DNA of 6,799 nt from Pseudomonadota bacterium (GTDB taxonomy: Bacteria > Pseudomonadota > Alphaproteobacteria > Micropepsales > Micropepsaceae), in the NCBI GenBank assembly GCA_025360685.1, contig JANYBR010000147.1, forward strand, positions 1-6,799, read 5' to 3'. Within the stretch, counting starts at the first letter, position 1; each line of letters opens with the position of its first letter. The notes under the pieces are model-generated. The model ran no database searches. It was given only the letters and a program-made list of their open reading frames with translations, and was not told where the DNA came from. A program made the translations under genes and the position numbers. This document shows, in pieces, positions 1 through 5,582 of the stretch.

Positions 1-951
1 GGTGACGACCACGAGTTCTTCGGCCTGATGCGCTTCGGCCAGAGTCGTCAATCGCTCGCGCACCGGTTCACCGGTTCCCACGATCGATCTCTTGGCCACG
101 GTCGAGAGAAGTTTTTCTTCCTGCGCAGTCAGCGGTTGCGATAGCGCCTCCTCCGGTGAAGGAAATGGTATCGGCCGCCCGCTGAGCAGCCGCACGACCC
201 ACAGGTTGCGCGAAGCCGCCAGCCGCTGCGCTTCTTGCTCGGTTTCGCCGACCAGAGCTGCGACGCCCAGCGACATGCGCGGCCGCGGACATGCCGCGCT
301 TGGCTTGAAGCGCGAACGGTACTCGGCCGCCGCATCTTCGCTGCCGTCCGCGCTGATGAAATAGGCGTGGCTGAAGGGCAAGCCGAGTTCCGCCGCATAG
401 ACCGCGCCATGAATTCCCGAACCCAGCATCCACAGTTCCGGACCAGGTGTGGCGGCACGCGGCATGGCGTGGATTCCCCGATAGGGATGATCGTCCGGCA
501 AGGGCGCCTTGCCCGAAGAGTCGTCGAGGAACTGACGCAGAAGCTGCACCTGGCTCGGAAACGCGTCGATCGACCAGGCCTGCGGTCCGGATTGCAGCGC
601 GCGCGCCGTCAACTGGTCGGAACCAGGCGCGCGGCCGAGTCCCAGATCGATTCGACCCGGAGTGAGTACGTCGAGCATGCGGAACTGTTCGGCGACTTTC
701 AGCGGGCTGTAGTGGGTCAGCATTACGCCGCCAGAGCCAACCCTGATGCGGCGCGTTTCCTGCGCCACACGCCCGATCAGGATCTCAGGGCAGGAGCCAG
801 CGAACGAGTTGCTGTTGTGGTGTTCTGCCAGCCAGTAGCGGTGATAGCCGAGCGCATCGCACGCCTTTGCAAGCGAAATGGTTTCCGCAATCGCCTGCGC
901 GGCGTTGCCGTCCTTACGAATTGGTGACTGGTCAAGGACGGATAAAAGCAT
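1..951 (-). CDS. Luciferase-like (LLM class) flavin-dependent oxidoreductase, MsnO8/group 1 type, C-terminus cut by window edge
   Basis: The minus frame is open from an ATG at 951 to the window edge, giving 317 residues. It begins MLLSVLDQSPI, the usual start of the luciferase-family group 1 oxidoreductases, which use reduced flavin (FMNH2) and oxygen on substrates that are mostly unknown. Visible family blocks are YHRYWLAEHH (about 36-45), IRVGSGGVMLTHYSPLKVAEQF (about 69-90, shown in full in the sequence), TPGRIDLGLGRAPGSD (97-112) and ELWMLGSG (172-179). The last visible residues, EELVVVT, match the final strand of the barrel. Family members run about 330-340 residues, so only some 15-20 C-terminal residues should be missing. 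An in-frame TAA at 964-966 on the same strand leaves no upstream start. No strong Shine-Dalgarno is visible. The gene is divergent from the PAS gene at 1037. The family is clear; the substrate cannot be told. Confidence 0.93.
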   Translation of the reverse strand, partial: MLLSVLDQSPIRKDGNAAQAIAETISLAKACDALGYHRYWLAEHHNSNSFAGSCPEILIGRVAQETRRIRVGSGGVMLTHYSPLKVAEQFRMLDVLTPGRIDLGLGRAPGSDQLTARALQSGPQAWSIDAFPSQVQLLRQFLDDSSGKAPLPDDHPYRGIHAMPRAATPGPELWMLGSGIHGAVYAAELGLPFSHAYFISADGSEDAAAEYRSRFKPSAACPRPRMSLGVAALVGETEQEAQRLAASRNLWVVRLLSGRPIPFPSPEEALSQPLTAQEEKLLSTVAKRSIVGTGEPVRERLTTLAEAHQAEELVVVT

Positions 952-1007
952 CGCACACGGACTTTAGAGGGACGGTTGTTGTGACTCCCTTAACCACTAT
1001 GGCACAC

Positions 1008-1041
1008 GCTATGGGCGTTTTTGTGAGAAAGCGCCCGTGGC
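1008..1041 (+). promoter_or_regulatory. Potential RNA hairpin enclosing the start codon of the PAS gene
   Basis: Bases 1008-1022 can pair with 1027-1041 without a bulge. The 15 bp include four G-U wobbles (1010/1039, 1012/1037, 1018/1031, 1022/1027), and the loop is GUGA at 1023-1026, a GNRA tetraloop. The run of five T (1018-1022) pairs with GAAAG (1027-1031), the only purine-rich stretch near the start, and the GTG start codon (1037-1039) lies in the lower stem. If transcribed from upstream, this would hide the ribosome binding site, as in U-rich RNA thermometers or other translational switches. The pairing is seen directly; the function is inference. Confidence 0.45.
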
Positions 1042-1570
1042 ACGCGTCAAGAACGTCATCACGGTTCCCAGGAACGCGCCCGAAGGCTCGTCCAGTGTCT
1101 TGCCGCTGGAAAAGCTTGAGAGTCCCATCGTGCTCCAGGGCCTCGACTATTGGCGCAAGCTGCGCGGCGACCGGCCCTATCCGTCGCGGGCGGAGTTGTC
1201 ACCGCGCGATCTGACTTCATTGCTGCGCCACATCGTTCTGCTCAGGCTCGTCGACGGCGGCAAGGACTACGAATATCGCATCGTCGGCGATGCGCACGTC
1301 ATCTCGCACGGTTTCAACATGCAGGGCGCTCGCGTCAGCGAGGTCGACCGGATCTCTCCCGGCTACGGCCCCGTTCTCAAAAGCCTATACGACCGCGCCG
1401 TTCGTCGGCGTGATGCCTATGCCTTCCGCGGCTGGATGGAGCGCGGCGAGGGGCGCAAGCAGTATATCTACAGCGAGAGCGTCTTCATGCCGCTGGGACC
1501 GGACGCCGACACGATCGATCATGTGCTGAATTTCTCCGTCTACATCCCCCGCGACCGTTATGATTCCTGA
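1037..1570 (+). CDS. PAS_5 (PF07310-type) single-domain PAS protein
   Basis: This encodes 177 residues. Almost the whole protein is one PAS_5 domain: the YW..LRGDRPYPSRAELSP segment (about 38-56), the LLRHIVLLRLV helix/strand (62-72), YEYRIVGDAHVISHGFNMQG (78-97), then a C-terminal sheet ending VLNFSVYIPRD (163-173). Such proteins are common in Alphaproteobacteria, usually as soluble sensory or adaptor proteins with no output domain; the ligand is unknown here. There is no signal peptide or membrane segment. The start is GTG at 1037: the frame is closed by TAG at 965-967 and has no ATG or TTG start between. The weak purine-rich stretch GAGAAAG (1025-1031) lies within a predicted hairpin that also covers the GTG, so translation may be controlled. 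The dehydrogenase gene follows after 56 bases on the same strand. The family call is good; the role is unknown. Confidence 0.85.
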   Translation: MARVKNVITVPRNAPEGSSSVLPLEKLESPIVLQGLDYWRKLRGDRPYPSRAELSPRDLTSLLRHIVLLRLVDGGKDYEYRIVGDAHVISHGFNMQGARVSEVDRISPGYGPVLKSLYDRAVRRRDAYAFRGWMERGEGRKQYIYSESVFMPLGPDADTIDHVLNFSVYIPRDRYDS

Positions 1571-1601
1571 ACGACTCGCCAGCGTTTGAAGCGATGGGTT
1601 A

Positions 1602-1622
1602 GTCTCCCCGCCACAGGGAGAC
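1602..1622 (+). promoter_or_regulatory. Inverted repeat covering the Shine-Dalgarno of the acyl-CoA dehydrogenase gene
   Basis: GTCTCCC (1602-1608) and GGGAGAC (1616-1622) form a perfect 7-bp inverted repeat around a 7-base spacer. The right arm contains the only good ribosome binding site (GGGAG, 1616-1620) for the ATG at 1627. No T-run follows, so it does not look like a terminator for the PAS gene. In RNA it would sequester the ribosome binding site. The repeat is certain; regulatory function is inferred. Confidence 0.4.
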
Positions 1623-1626
1623 AGCC

Positions 1627-2772
1627 ATGCCGCTCGACATCGACACCCGCGATCAGCTTCTCGAAACCGTCCGCCGCTTCGTGCGCGAGAAATGCGTGCC
1701 GATCGAGTCCAAGGTTGGCGAAGAAGACCGCGTACCTGACAGCGTCATCGCTGAAATGCGTGAACTCGGCCTGTTCGGCATCTCCATCCCCACCGAATAT
1801 GGCGGCCTCGGCCTGACCATGGAGGAGGAGGTTCTGGTGGCCATGGAGCTTGGCCACACCTCGCCCGCGTTCCGTTCGGTCATCGGCACCAATGTCGGCA
1901 TCGGCAGCCAGGGTGTGGTGATGTTCGGCACCGATGCGCAAAAGAAGGAGTGGCTGCCGAAGCTCGCGAGCGGCGAGATCGTGGCGAGCTTTGCCCTGAC
2001 CGAGCCTGAGGCCGGCTCGGACGCCGCCTCGGTGCGCACCACCGCGATCCCGGACGGCGACCACTATATCGTCAACGGTACCAAGCGCTTCATCACCAAC
2101 GCCAATCGCGCCGGCATGTTCACTCTGATGGCGCGCAGCGACCCTGATCGCAAGGGCGCGGGCGGCATCTCCGCGTTCATCGTGCCGGCGAGCACGCCAG
2201 GCGTTTCCGTCGGCAAGCCGGAAAAGAAGATGGGCCAGCAGGGCGCCCATATCTGCGACGTCAATTTCGACAATGCCCGGGTGCCGGCGAACTTGCGTCT
2301 GGGCAAGGAGGGTGAGGGCTTCAAAGTCGCGATGCAGGTGCTTGATCGTGGCCGGCTGCATATTTCCGGCGTGTGCGTCGGTGTCGCTGAACGCCTGATC
2401 CAGGAGAGTGTGAAATACGCCCGCGAACGCGAGCAATTCGGACAAAAAATCGGCGAGTTCCAGCTGATCCAGGGCATGCTCGCGGACTGCAAGACGGAGG
2501 CGTATGCGGCGCGCTGCATGGTTCTGGACGCCGCACAGAAGCGCGACCGCGGCGAGAACGTGACGATGGAAGCGGCCTGCGCGAAATACTTCGCCTCCGA
2601 AATGGTCGGCCGCGTCGCCGACAAGGCGGTGCAGATCTTCGGCGGCGCCGGCTATGTCGCCGACTACGGTATCGAGCGCTTTTATCGCGACGTGCGCATC
2701 TTCCGCCTCTACGAAGGCACCAGCCAGATTCAGCAGCTCGTGATCGCGCGCGGACTTTTGCGCGGGGAGTGA
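1627..2772 (+). CDS. Acyl-CoA dehydrogenase
   Basis: This 381-residue protein is a normal full-length acyl-CoA dehydrogenase. These FAD enzymes oxidise an acyl-CoA to the trans-2-enoyl-CoA and pass electrons to ETF, the first step of beta-oxidation or of branched-chain acyl-CoA breakdown. The N-terminal helical domain contains IPTEYGGLGLT (54-64). The middle domain has the FAD/substrate signature FALTEPEAGSD (122-132) and NGTKRFITNA (150-159). The C-terminal domain has REREQFG (266-272), QIFGGAGY (336-343) and the active-site loop LYEGTSQIQQ (361-370), with Glu363 in the usual catalytic-base position. The ATG at 1627 has a good Shine-Dalgarno (GGGAG, 1616-1620), itself in an inverted repeat. 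The stop overlaps the start of the glycosylase gene, so the two are probably co-translated. Chain-length preference cannot be read from the sequence; an isovaleryl-, glutaryl- or short-chain type remains possible. Confidence 0.96.
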   Translation: MPLDIDTRDQLLETVRRFVREKCVPIESKVGEEDRVPDSVIAEMRELGLFGISIPTEYGGLGLTMEEEVLVAMELGHTSPAFRSVIGTNVGIGSQGVVMFGTDAQKKEWLPKLASGEIVASFALTEPEAGSDAASVRTTAIPDGDHYIVNGTKRFITNANRAGMFTLMARSDPDRKGAGGISAFIVPASTPGVSVGKPEKKMGQQGAHICDVNFDNARVPANLRLGKEGEGFKVAMQVLDRGRLHISGVCVGVAERLIQESVKYAREREQFGQKIGEFQLIQGMLADCKTEAYAARCMVLDAAQKRDRGENVTMEAACAKYFASEMVGRVADKAVQIFGGAGYVADYGIERFYRDVRIFRLYEGTSQIQQLVIARGLLRGE

Positions 2773-3359
2773 TGGCGACAGACCAACTCACACAGCTTCT
2801 CAGGGACATTCGCGCCTGCCGCATTTGCGAGGCGCATCTGGAACCGCGGCCGGTCCTGCGCGCCAGCATGACGGCGAAGATTTGCCTCGTCGGCCAGGCG
2901 CCGGGTGTTCGTGTGCACCAGAGCGGCGTGCCGTGGAGCGATCCGAGCGGCGACCGATTGCGCGACTGGCTCGGTCTGGACCGCGACACTTTCTATGATG
3001 AGGGCCGCATCGCCATCGTACCGATGGGTTTCTGCTTTCCCGGCCTCGATGCCAAAGGCGGCGACAGGCCGCCTCGCAAGGAGTGCGCCGGGCGCTGGCG
3101 CCAGCCCTTGTTCGATGCCTTGCCCGATTTCAGGCTGTCGATTCTCATTGGCTCGTATGCGCAGAAATGGCATCTCGCCAAAGGCGCAGGAGGAACCCTG
3201 ACTGAAACCGTACGGGCATGGCGTAATTTCGCGCCGCGTTATATTCCTCTGCCGCATCCGTCTTGGCGCAACAACGCTTGGTTGAAGAAGAATCCATGGT
3301 TCGAACACGACTTGTTGCCCTATTTGCGCCAGCGTGTGCGTCGGCTGCTCTCTTCTTGA
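2772..3359 (+). CDS. Uracil-DNA glycosylase superfamily protein, GQAPG type with four-cysteine Fe-S signature
   Basis: From the ATG at 2772 this encodes 195 residues; a GTG one codon upstream (2769) is an equal alternative, and I number residues from that GTG. The superfamily motifs are present: GQAPG (42-46) followed by VHQSGVPWSDPSGDRLRDWLG, and the second motif LPHPSWRNN (161-169) with His163. Cysteines 17 and 20 (CRIC), 89 (GFCFPG) and 106 (RKEC) have the spacing of the four cysteines that hold the [4Fe-4S] cluster in family 4 enzymes. These enzymes remove uracil from DNA, but this subgroup has Gln where family 4 has Glu in GEAPG, so activity is uncertain. The start overlaps the dehydrogenase stop (GTGATG), and the 3' end overlaps the hydrolase gene by 64 bases. 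Family assignment is firm; its biochemical activity is not. Confidence 0.88.
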   Translation: MATDQLTQLLRDIRACRICEAHLEPRPVLRASMTAKICLVGQAPGVRVHQSGVPWSDPSGDRLRDWLGLDRDTFYDEGRIAIVPMGFCFPGLDAKGGDRPPRKECAGRWRQPLFDALPDFRLSILIGSYAQKWHLAKGAGGTLTETVRAWRNFAPRYIPLPHPSWRNNAWLKKNPWFEHDLLPYLRQRVRRLLSS

Positions 3360-4249
3360 TGGTAGCCTGTGCGCCCATGCTGGCGCCGCGGGGCGTCGAG
3401 AACGATACGCCAGCATTCGAGGCATCGCACCTTCTCGCCCGGGACGGAACGAAACTGCCGCTGAGACTCTGGGTACCTGACAAGCCGAAGGCCGTGATCG
3501 TTGCGCTGCACGGCATGAGCGACTACTCCAACGCCTTTGCCATGCCCGGCGAATGGTGGGCACAGCATGGCATCGCTACTTTGGCCTACGACCAGCGCGG
3601 CTTCGGTCAGGCGGAACATCCCGGCCTGTGGGCCGGCGGCGACGAGTTGCGCCGCGATCTCGACGATGCAATCGATGCGGCCCGCGTGAGATATCCGGGC
3701 ATTCCGGTCTACGCGCTGGGCGAGAGCATGGGCGGCGCGGTGATCCTGTCGTCACTGGCGACCGGCGACGCGCCGAAGGCGGACGGCATCATCCTGGTGG
3801 CACCTGCTGTGTGGTCGCGTTCGGACATGCCACTCGTCTATCGCGCGACCTTGTGGCTCGCAGCGCACACGGTTCCCTGGCTGCATGTTTCCGGCAACGG
3901 ACTCAAGATCTGGCCGTCCGACAATATCGCGATGATGCGTGCCTTGGCGCATGATCCGCTGTTCCAGCATGAAACCCGCGCCGACGCGGTCTACGGCCTG
4001 GTCGATCTCATGGACGAAGCGCGCCATGCGCCGGAGCATTTTGCCGGCGCGCCGCCTATTCTCCTTCTCTATGGCAAGAACGACCAGGTGATTCCCGCCC
4101 CGCCCACCGAAGCCGTGGTGGCCGCGCTCGGCGGCAAGGCTGAGATCCACCGTTATGATCACGGCTACCATATGCTGCTGCGTGACCTCGATGCGCAGAT
4201 CGTGTGGCAGGATGCACTGACATGGATCGAACGCGGAGGGCAGCGATGA
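3296..4249 (+). CDS. Alpha/beta hydrolase lipoprotein (monoacylglycerol lipase / lysophospholipase-like, serine aminopeptidase S33 fold)
   Basis: From the ATG at 3296 it encodes 317 residues. The N-terminus is a likely lipoprotein signal peptide: basic residues (Arg3, Arg5), a hydrophobic stretch, then LMVAC with Cys25 as the lipidation site; Met at -3 is a slightly atypical lipobox. The mature part is a full alpha/beta hydrolase: oxyanion region ALHGMSDYS (70-78), YDQRGFGQ (98-105), nucleophile elbow LGESMGGA with Ser144, acid Asp263 in LLLYGKNDQVIP, and His292 in GYHMLL. The GxSMGG elbow and the HGMSDYS region resemble monoacylglycerol lipases, so an ester or acyl-glycerol substrate at the envelope is likely but not shown. 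A TTG at 3263 is possible but gives no better leader. An ATG at 3359 overlaps the preceding stop but would remove the leader and lacks a ribosome site. GAAGAAGAA (3284-3292) is a weak ribosome site for 3296. Confidence 0.88.
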   Translation: MVRTRLVALFAPACASAALFLMVACAPMLAPRGVENDTPAFEASHLLARDGTKLPLRLWVPDKPKAVIVALHGMSDYSNAFAMPGEWWAQHGIATLAYDQRGFGQAEHPGLWAGGDELRRDLDDAIDAARVRYPGIPVYALGESMGGAVILSSLATGDAPKADGIILVAPAVWSRSDMPLVYRATLWLAAHTVPWLHVSGNGLKIWPSDNIAMMRALAHDPLFQHETRADAVYGLVDLMDEARHAPEHFAGAPPILLLYGKNDQVIPAPPTEAVVAALGGKAEIHRYDHGYHMLLRDLDAQIVWQDALTWIERGGQR

Positions 4250-4259
4250 TGCCCGGCGA

Positions 4260-4275
4260 GCGGCGCTATCGCCGC
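4260..4275 (+). other. Small perfect hairpin after the hydrolase gene
   Basis: GCGGCG (4260-4265) and CGCCGC (4270-4275) pair around a four-base CTAT loop, 11 bases after the hydrolase stop. No T-run follows, so an intrinsic terminator is poorly supported. It lies inside a 15-codon reading frame that starts at 4249. In such GC-rich DNA it may be chance. Confidence 0.25.
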
Positions 4276-4354
4276 GGCGCGATTGCGAGCGAGTGAATGC
4301 AACGATTGCAGAGCGCAGGCGTTACCTCCTCGCAACCCTTTTCGAGGAACCGCC

Positions 4355-4534
4355 ATGGACGCGAAACAGAAACCGCACGATATGCGCGATGACGTCTATG
4401 CGCCGCATGCGACCAAAACAGACATCGACGAGAAGCTCGCCGGAGCGCCTTCAGCGGCGGTTCCGCCGAAGGCTGCCGCCAAACCTGCCGTGAAGGGCGC
4501 CAGCGTCACGCCGGGCCAGGCGACCGAGGGTTAG
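4355..4534 (+). CDS. Small hypothetical protein, 59 residues
   Basis: I do not recognise a family. The ATG at 4355 is preceded by a good Shine-Dalgarno (GAGGAA, 4344-4349, five bases away), which favours it over the GTG/ATG-like starts further upstream that would add an arginine- and cysteine-rich, unconvincing leader. The protein is soluble: a charged N-terminal half with DMRDDVYAPHATKTDIDEKL (9-28) and a low-complexity Ala/Pro/Lys tail (about 31-47), ending GQATEG. No signal peptide or membrane helix is seen. It is 105 bases downstream of the hydrolase and may be the last gene of that run or a separate unit. Its TAG stop shares the tetranucleotide TTAG with the TAA stop of the convergent VOC gene. 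Confidence 0.6.
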   Translation: MDAKQKPHDMRDDVYAPHATKTDIDEKLAGAPSAAVPPKAAAKPAVKGASVTPGQATEG

Positions 4535-4929
4535 AGCTTCGGCGCCGGCGCCTGCAGCAACTCGATCACATAGCCGTCCGGATCTTTCGCGAGGCCGACC
4601 ACGTTGTTGCCGAATGAAGCAAGCGGCTCGGGCTCGCGCGCTACTTCGCACCCCTCGGCGCGAATGCGGGCAGCGACCGCTTTCGGATCGCTGACATAGA
4701 AGACGAGCTTGACCGGGTTGTCCCTGTAGTTGCGCCTGGAACCGTCGGTGTAGTGCATCAGCACTACCGCATTGCGCCCTTCATGGCCGAGAATGATTTC
4801 GTCCATGTGGTCGATCTTGACGGTTCGCATTTCCTGCATGCCGAGGGCGCGGACGTAGAATCCGGCCGAGCGCTTCAAGTCGCTGACGCCGATTCCCGTG
4901 GCGCCGATATAGTCCAGTGAACGTGCCAT
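4531..4929 (-). CDS. VOC family (glyoxalase/bleomycin resistance/dioxygenase fold) protein
   Basis: This 132-residue protein has the two beta-alpha-beta-beta-beta modules of the vicinal oxygen chelate fold: IGVSDLKRSAGFYVRALGM (13-31) in the first, and VKLVFYVSDPKAVAARIRAEG (73-93) leading to LAKDPDGYVIELLQ (113-126) in the second. Aligned by eye with glyoxalase I, only the last metal ligand is kept (Glu123); the other three positions hold Ala10, Leu57 and Lys74. It is therefore unlikely to be a classical glyoxalase I; it may bind a ligand without metal or use other residues. The ATG at 4929 has GAAGGG some seven bases upstream. The gene is divergent from the DUF1003 gene and converges on the small hypothetical gene with a 4-base stop overlap. 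Substrate unknown. Confidence 0.87.
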   Translation of the reverse strand: MARSLDYIGATGIGVSDLKRSAGFYVRALGMQEMRTVKIDHMDEIILGHEGRNAVVLMHYTDGSRRNYRDNPVKLVFYVSDPKAVAARIRAEGCEVAREPEPLASFGNNVVGLAKDPDGYVIELLQAPAPKL

Positions 4930-4975
4930 TTTCAGCCCTTCGCGTTGGTCCTGCCGCCATGAAAGCAGACGGCTC

Positions 4976-5010
4976 CGTGGCGCACAATGCGCCGCGCAAC
5001 TGTTTTGCGC
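4976..5010. repeat. Overlapping palindromes in the divergent VOC/DUF1003 spacer
   Basis: Two inverted repeats share bases 4994-4996. The first pairs 4976-4984 with 4988-4996 (nine pairs, one G-T, loop CAA; core GGCGCA/TGCGCC). The second pairs GCGCAA (4994-4999) with TTGCGC (5005-5010) around CTGTT. They cannot form together as RNA. Their place between two divergent genes would suit an operator, but no regulator family is recognised, and high GC makes such repeats less rare. Confidence 0.3.
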
Positions 5011-5057
5011 CTTGCGGACTGCTGTATTCTTGCCGAGTCGGAATCCAGGGGCGCTCG

Positions 5058-5582
5058 ATGGCAGTGATTGGGAGTGTGAAGCACGGTCTTCTGGAGACGG
5101 AACATCACCTGCTTGCAGAACTGAGGCTGCTGCGCCGCCAGCGCCGCGACGCCGCTCCTGGCGCGCAGCGTCCCCCGGCGCAGCTCACCGCCGGACAGCG
5201 CATCGCCGACACGGTTGCGGCCACGATGGGATCGTGGCGTTTCATCATCATCCAGTCGGTGATCCTGATGTTCTGGATCGCGCTGAATATCACGGCCTAT
5301 GTGCAGCGCTGGGATCCCTATCCGTTCATCCTGCTGAACCTGGCGTTGTCGTTCCAGGCGGCCTATGCCGCGCCCTTCATCATGATGAGCCAGAACCGGC
5401 AACAGGACATCGACCGCCTGGCGGCCGAGCACGACTACCAGATCAACATCAAGGCCGAGCTCGAAATTGAGTTGCTGCACGAAAAAATCGACAAGCTGCG
5501 CGAGCAGGAGGTCGTTCAGCTCACACAGGCCGTCAGCGATCTGACGGCGCTACTGCGCAAGGAGGGCGGCGCACCTGCTTAG
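5058..5582 (+). CDS. DUF1003 domain membrane protein
   Basis: This encodes 174 residues from the ATG at 5058, which has AGGGG (5047-5051) at proper spacing. The frame stays open upstream to 4917, but that extension overlaps the divergent VOC gene and reads like non-coding sequence, so I reject it. After a charged N-terminal region comes the DUF1003 core: ATMGSWRFII (55-64), two membrane segments (about 61-82 and 90-110) flanking RWDPYPFILLNL (84-95), then IMMSQNRQQDIDRLAAEHDY (108-127). A helical, probably coiled-coil cytoplasmic tail (about 128-167) rich in Glu, Leu and Lys closes the protein. The family is an inner-membrane protein of unknown function, found widely as a single gene. It is transcribed away from the VOC gene; no clear promoter can be named. 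Confidence 0.9.
   Translation: MAVIGSVKHGLLETEHHLLAELRLLRRQRRDAAPGAQRPPAQLTAGQRIADTVAATMGSWRFIIIQSVILMFWIALNITAYVQRWDPYPFILLNLALSFQAAYAAPFIMMSQNRQQDIDRLAAEHDYQINIKAELEIELLHEKIDKLREQEVVQLTQAVSDLTALLRKEGGAPA

Noticed and set aside
235..927. Long plus-strand open frame (230 codons)
   Set aside because: Antisense to the LLM oxidoreductase, whose family motifs are clear; the product is arginine-rich with no recognisable motif.
979..995. TTGT-N7-TTAACC, resembling a CtrA site (TTAA-N7-TTAA) upstream of the PAS gene
   Set aside because: Only one half-site matches; the other is TTGT, so chance is likely.
1558..2445. Long minus-strand open frame (295 codons), His/Ala/Asp rich
   Set aside because: Mirror frame of the acyl-CoA dehydrogenase; open because of high GC codon bias, with no ribosome site or family motif.
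3263..3295. TTG start for the hydrolase
   Set aside because: It would add an acidic, polar 11-residue extension in front of a signal peptide, which is unfavourable for export.
2730..3563. Minus-strand open frame (277 codons) across the glycosylase and hydrolase genes
   Set aside because: Antisense to two genes with full motif sets and itself without motifs.
4283..4354. Longer version of the 59-residue protein
   Set aside because: The added leader lies before the strong GAGGAA ribosome site and has no protein-like features.
5003..5030. Possible promoter for DUF1003: TTTTGC, 16 bases, TATTCT
   Set aside because: The -35 part is a poor match and alphaproteobacterial promoters are weakly conserved; not enough to annotate.
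4917..5057. Upstream extension of DUF1003 to a start at 4917
   Set aside because: It overlaps the divergent VOC gene, reads cysteine-rich and irregular, and lacks a ribosome site, whereas ATG 5058 has AGGGG at good spacing and gives the family length.
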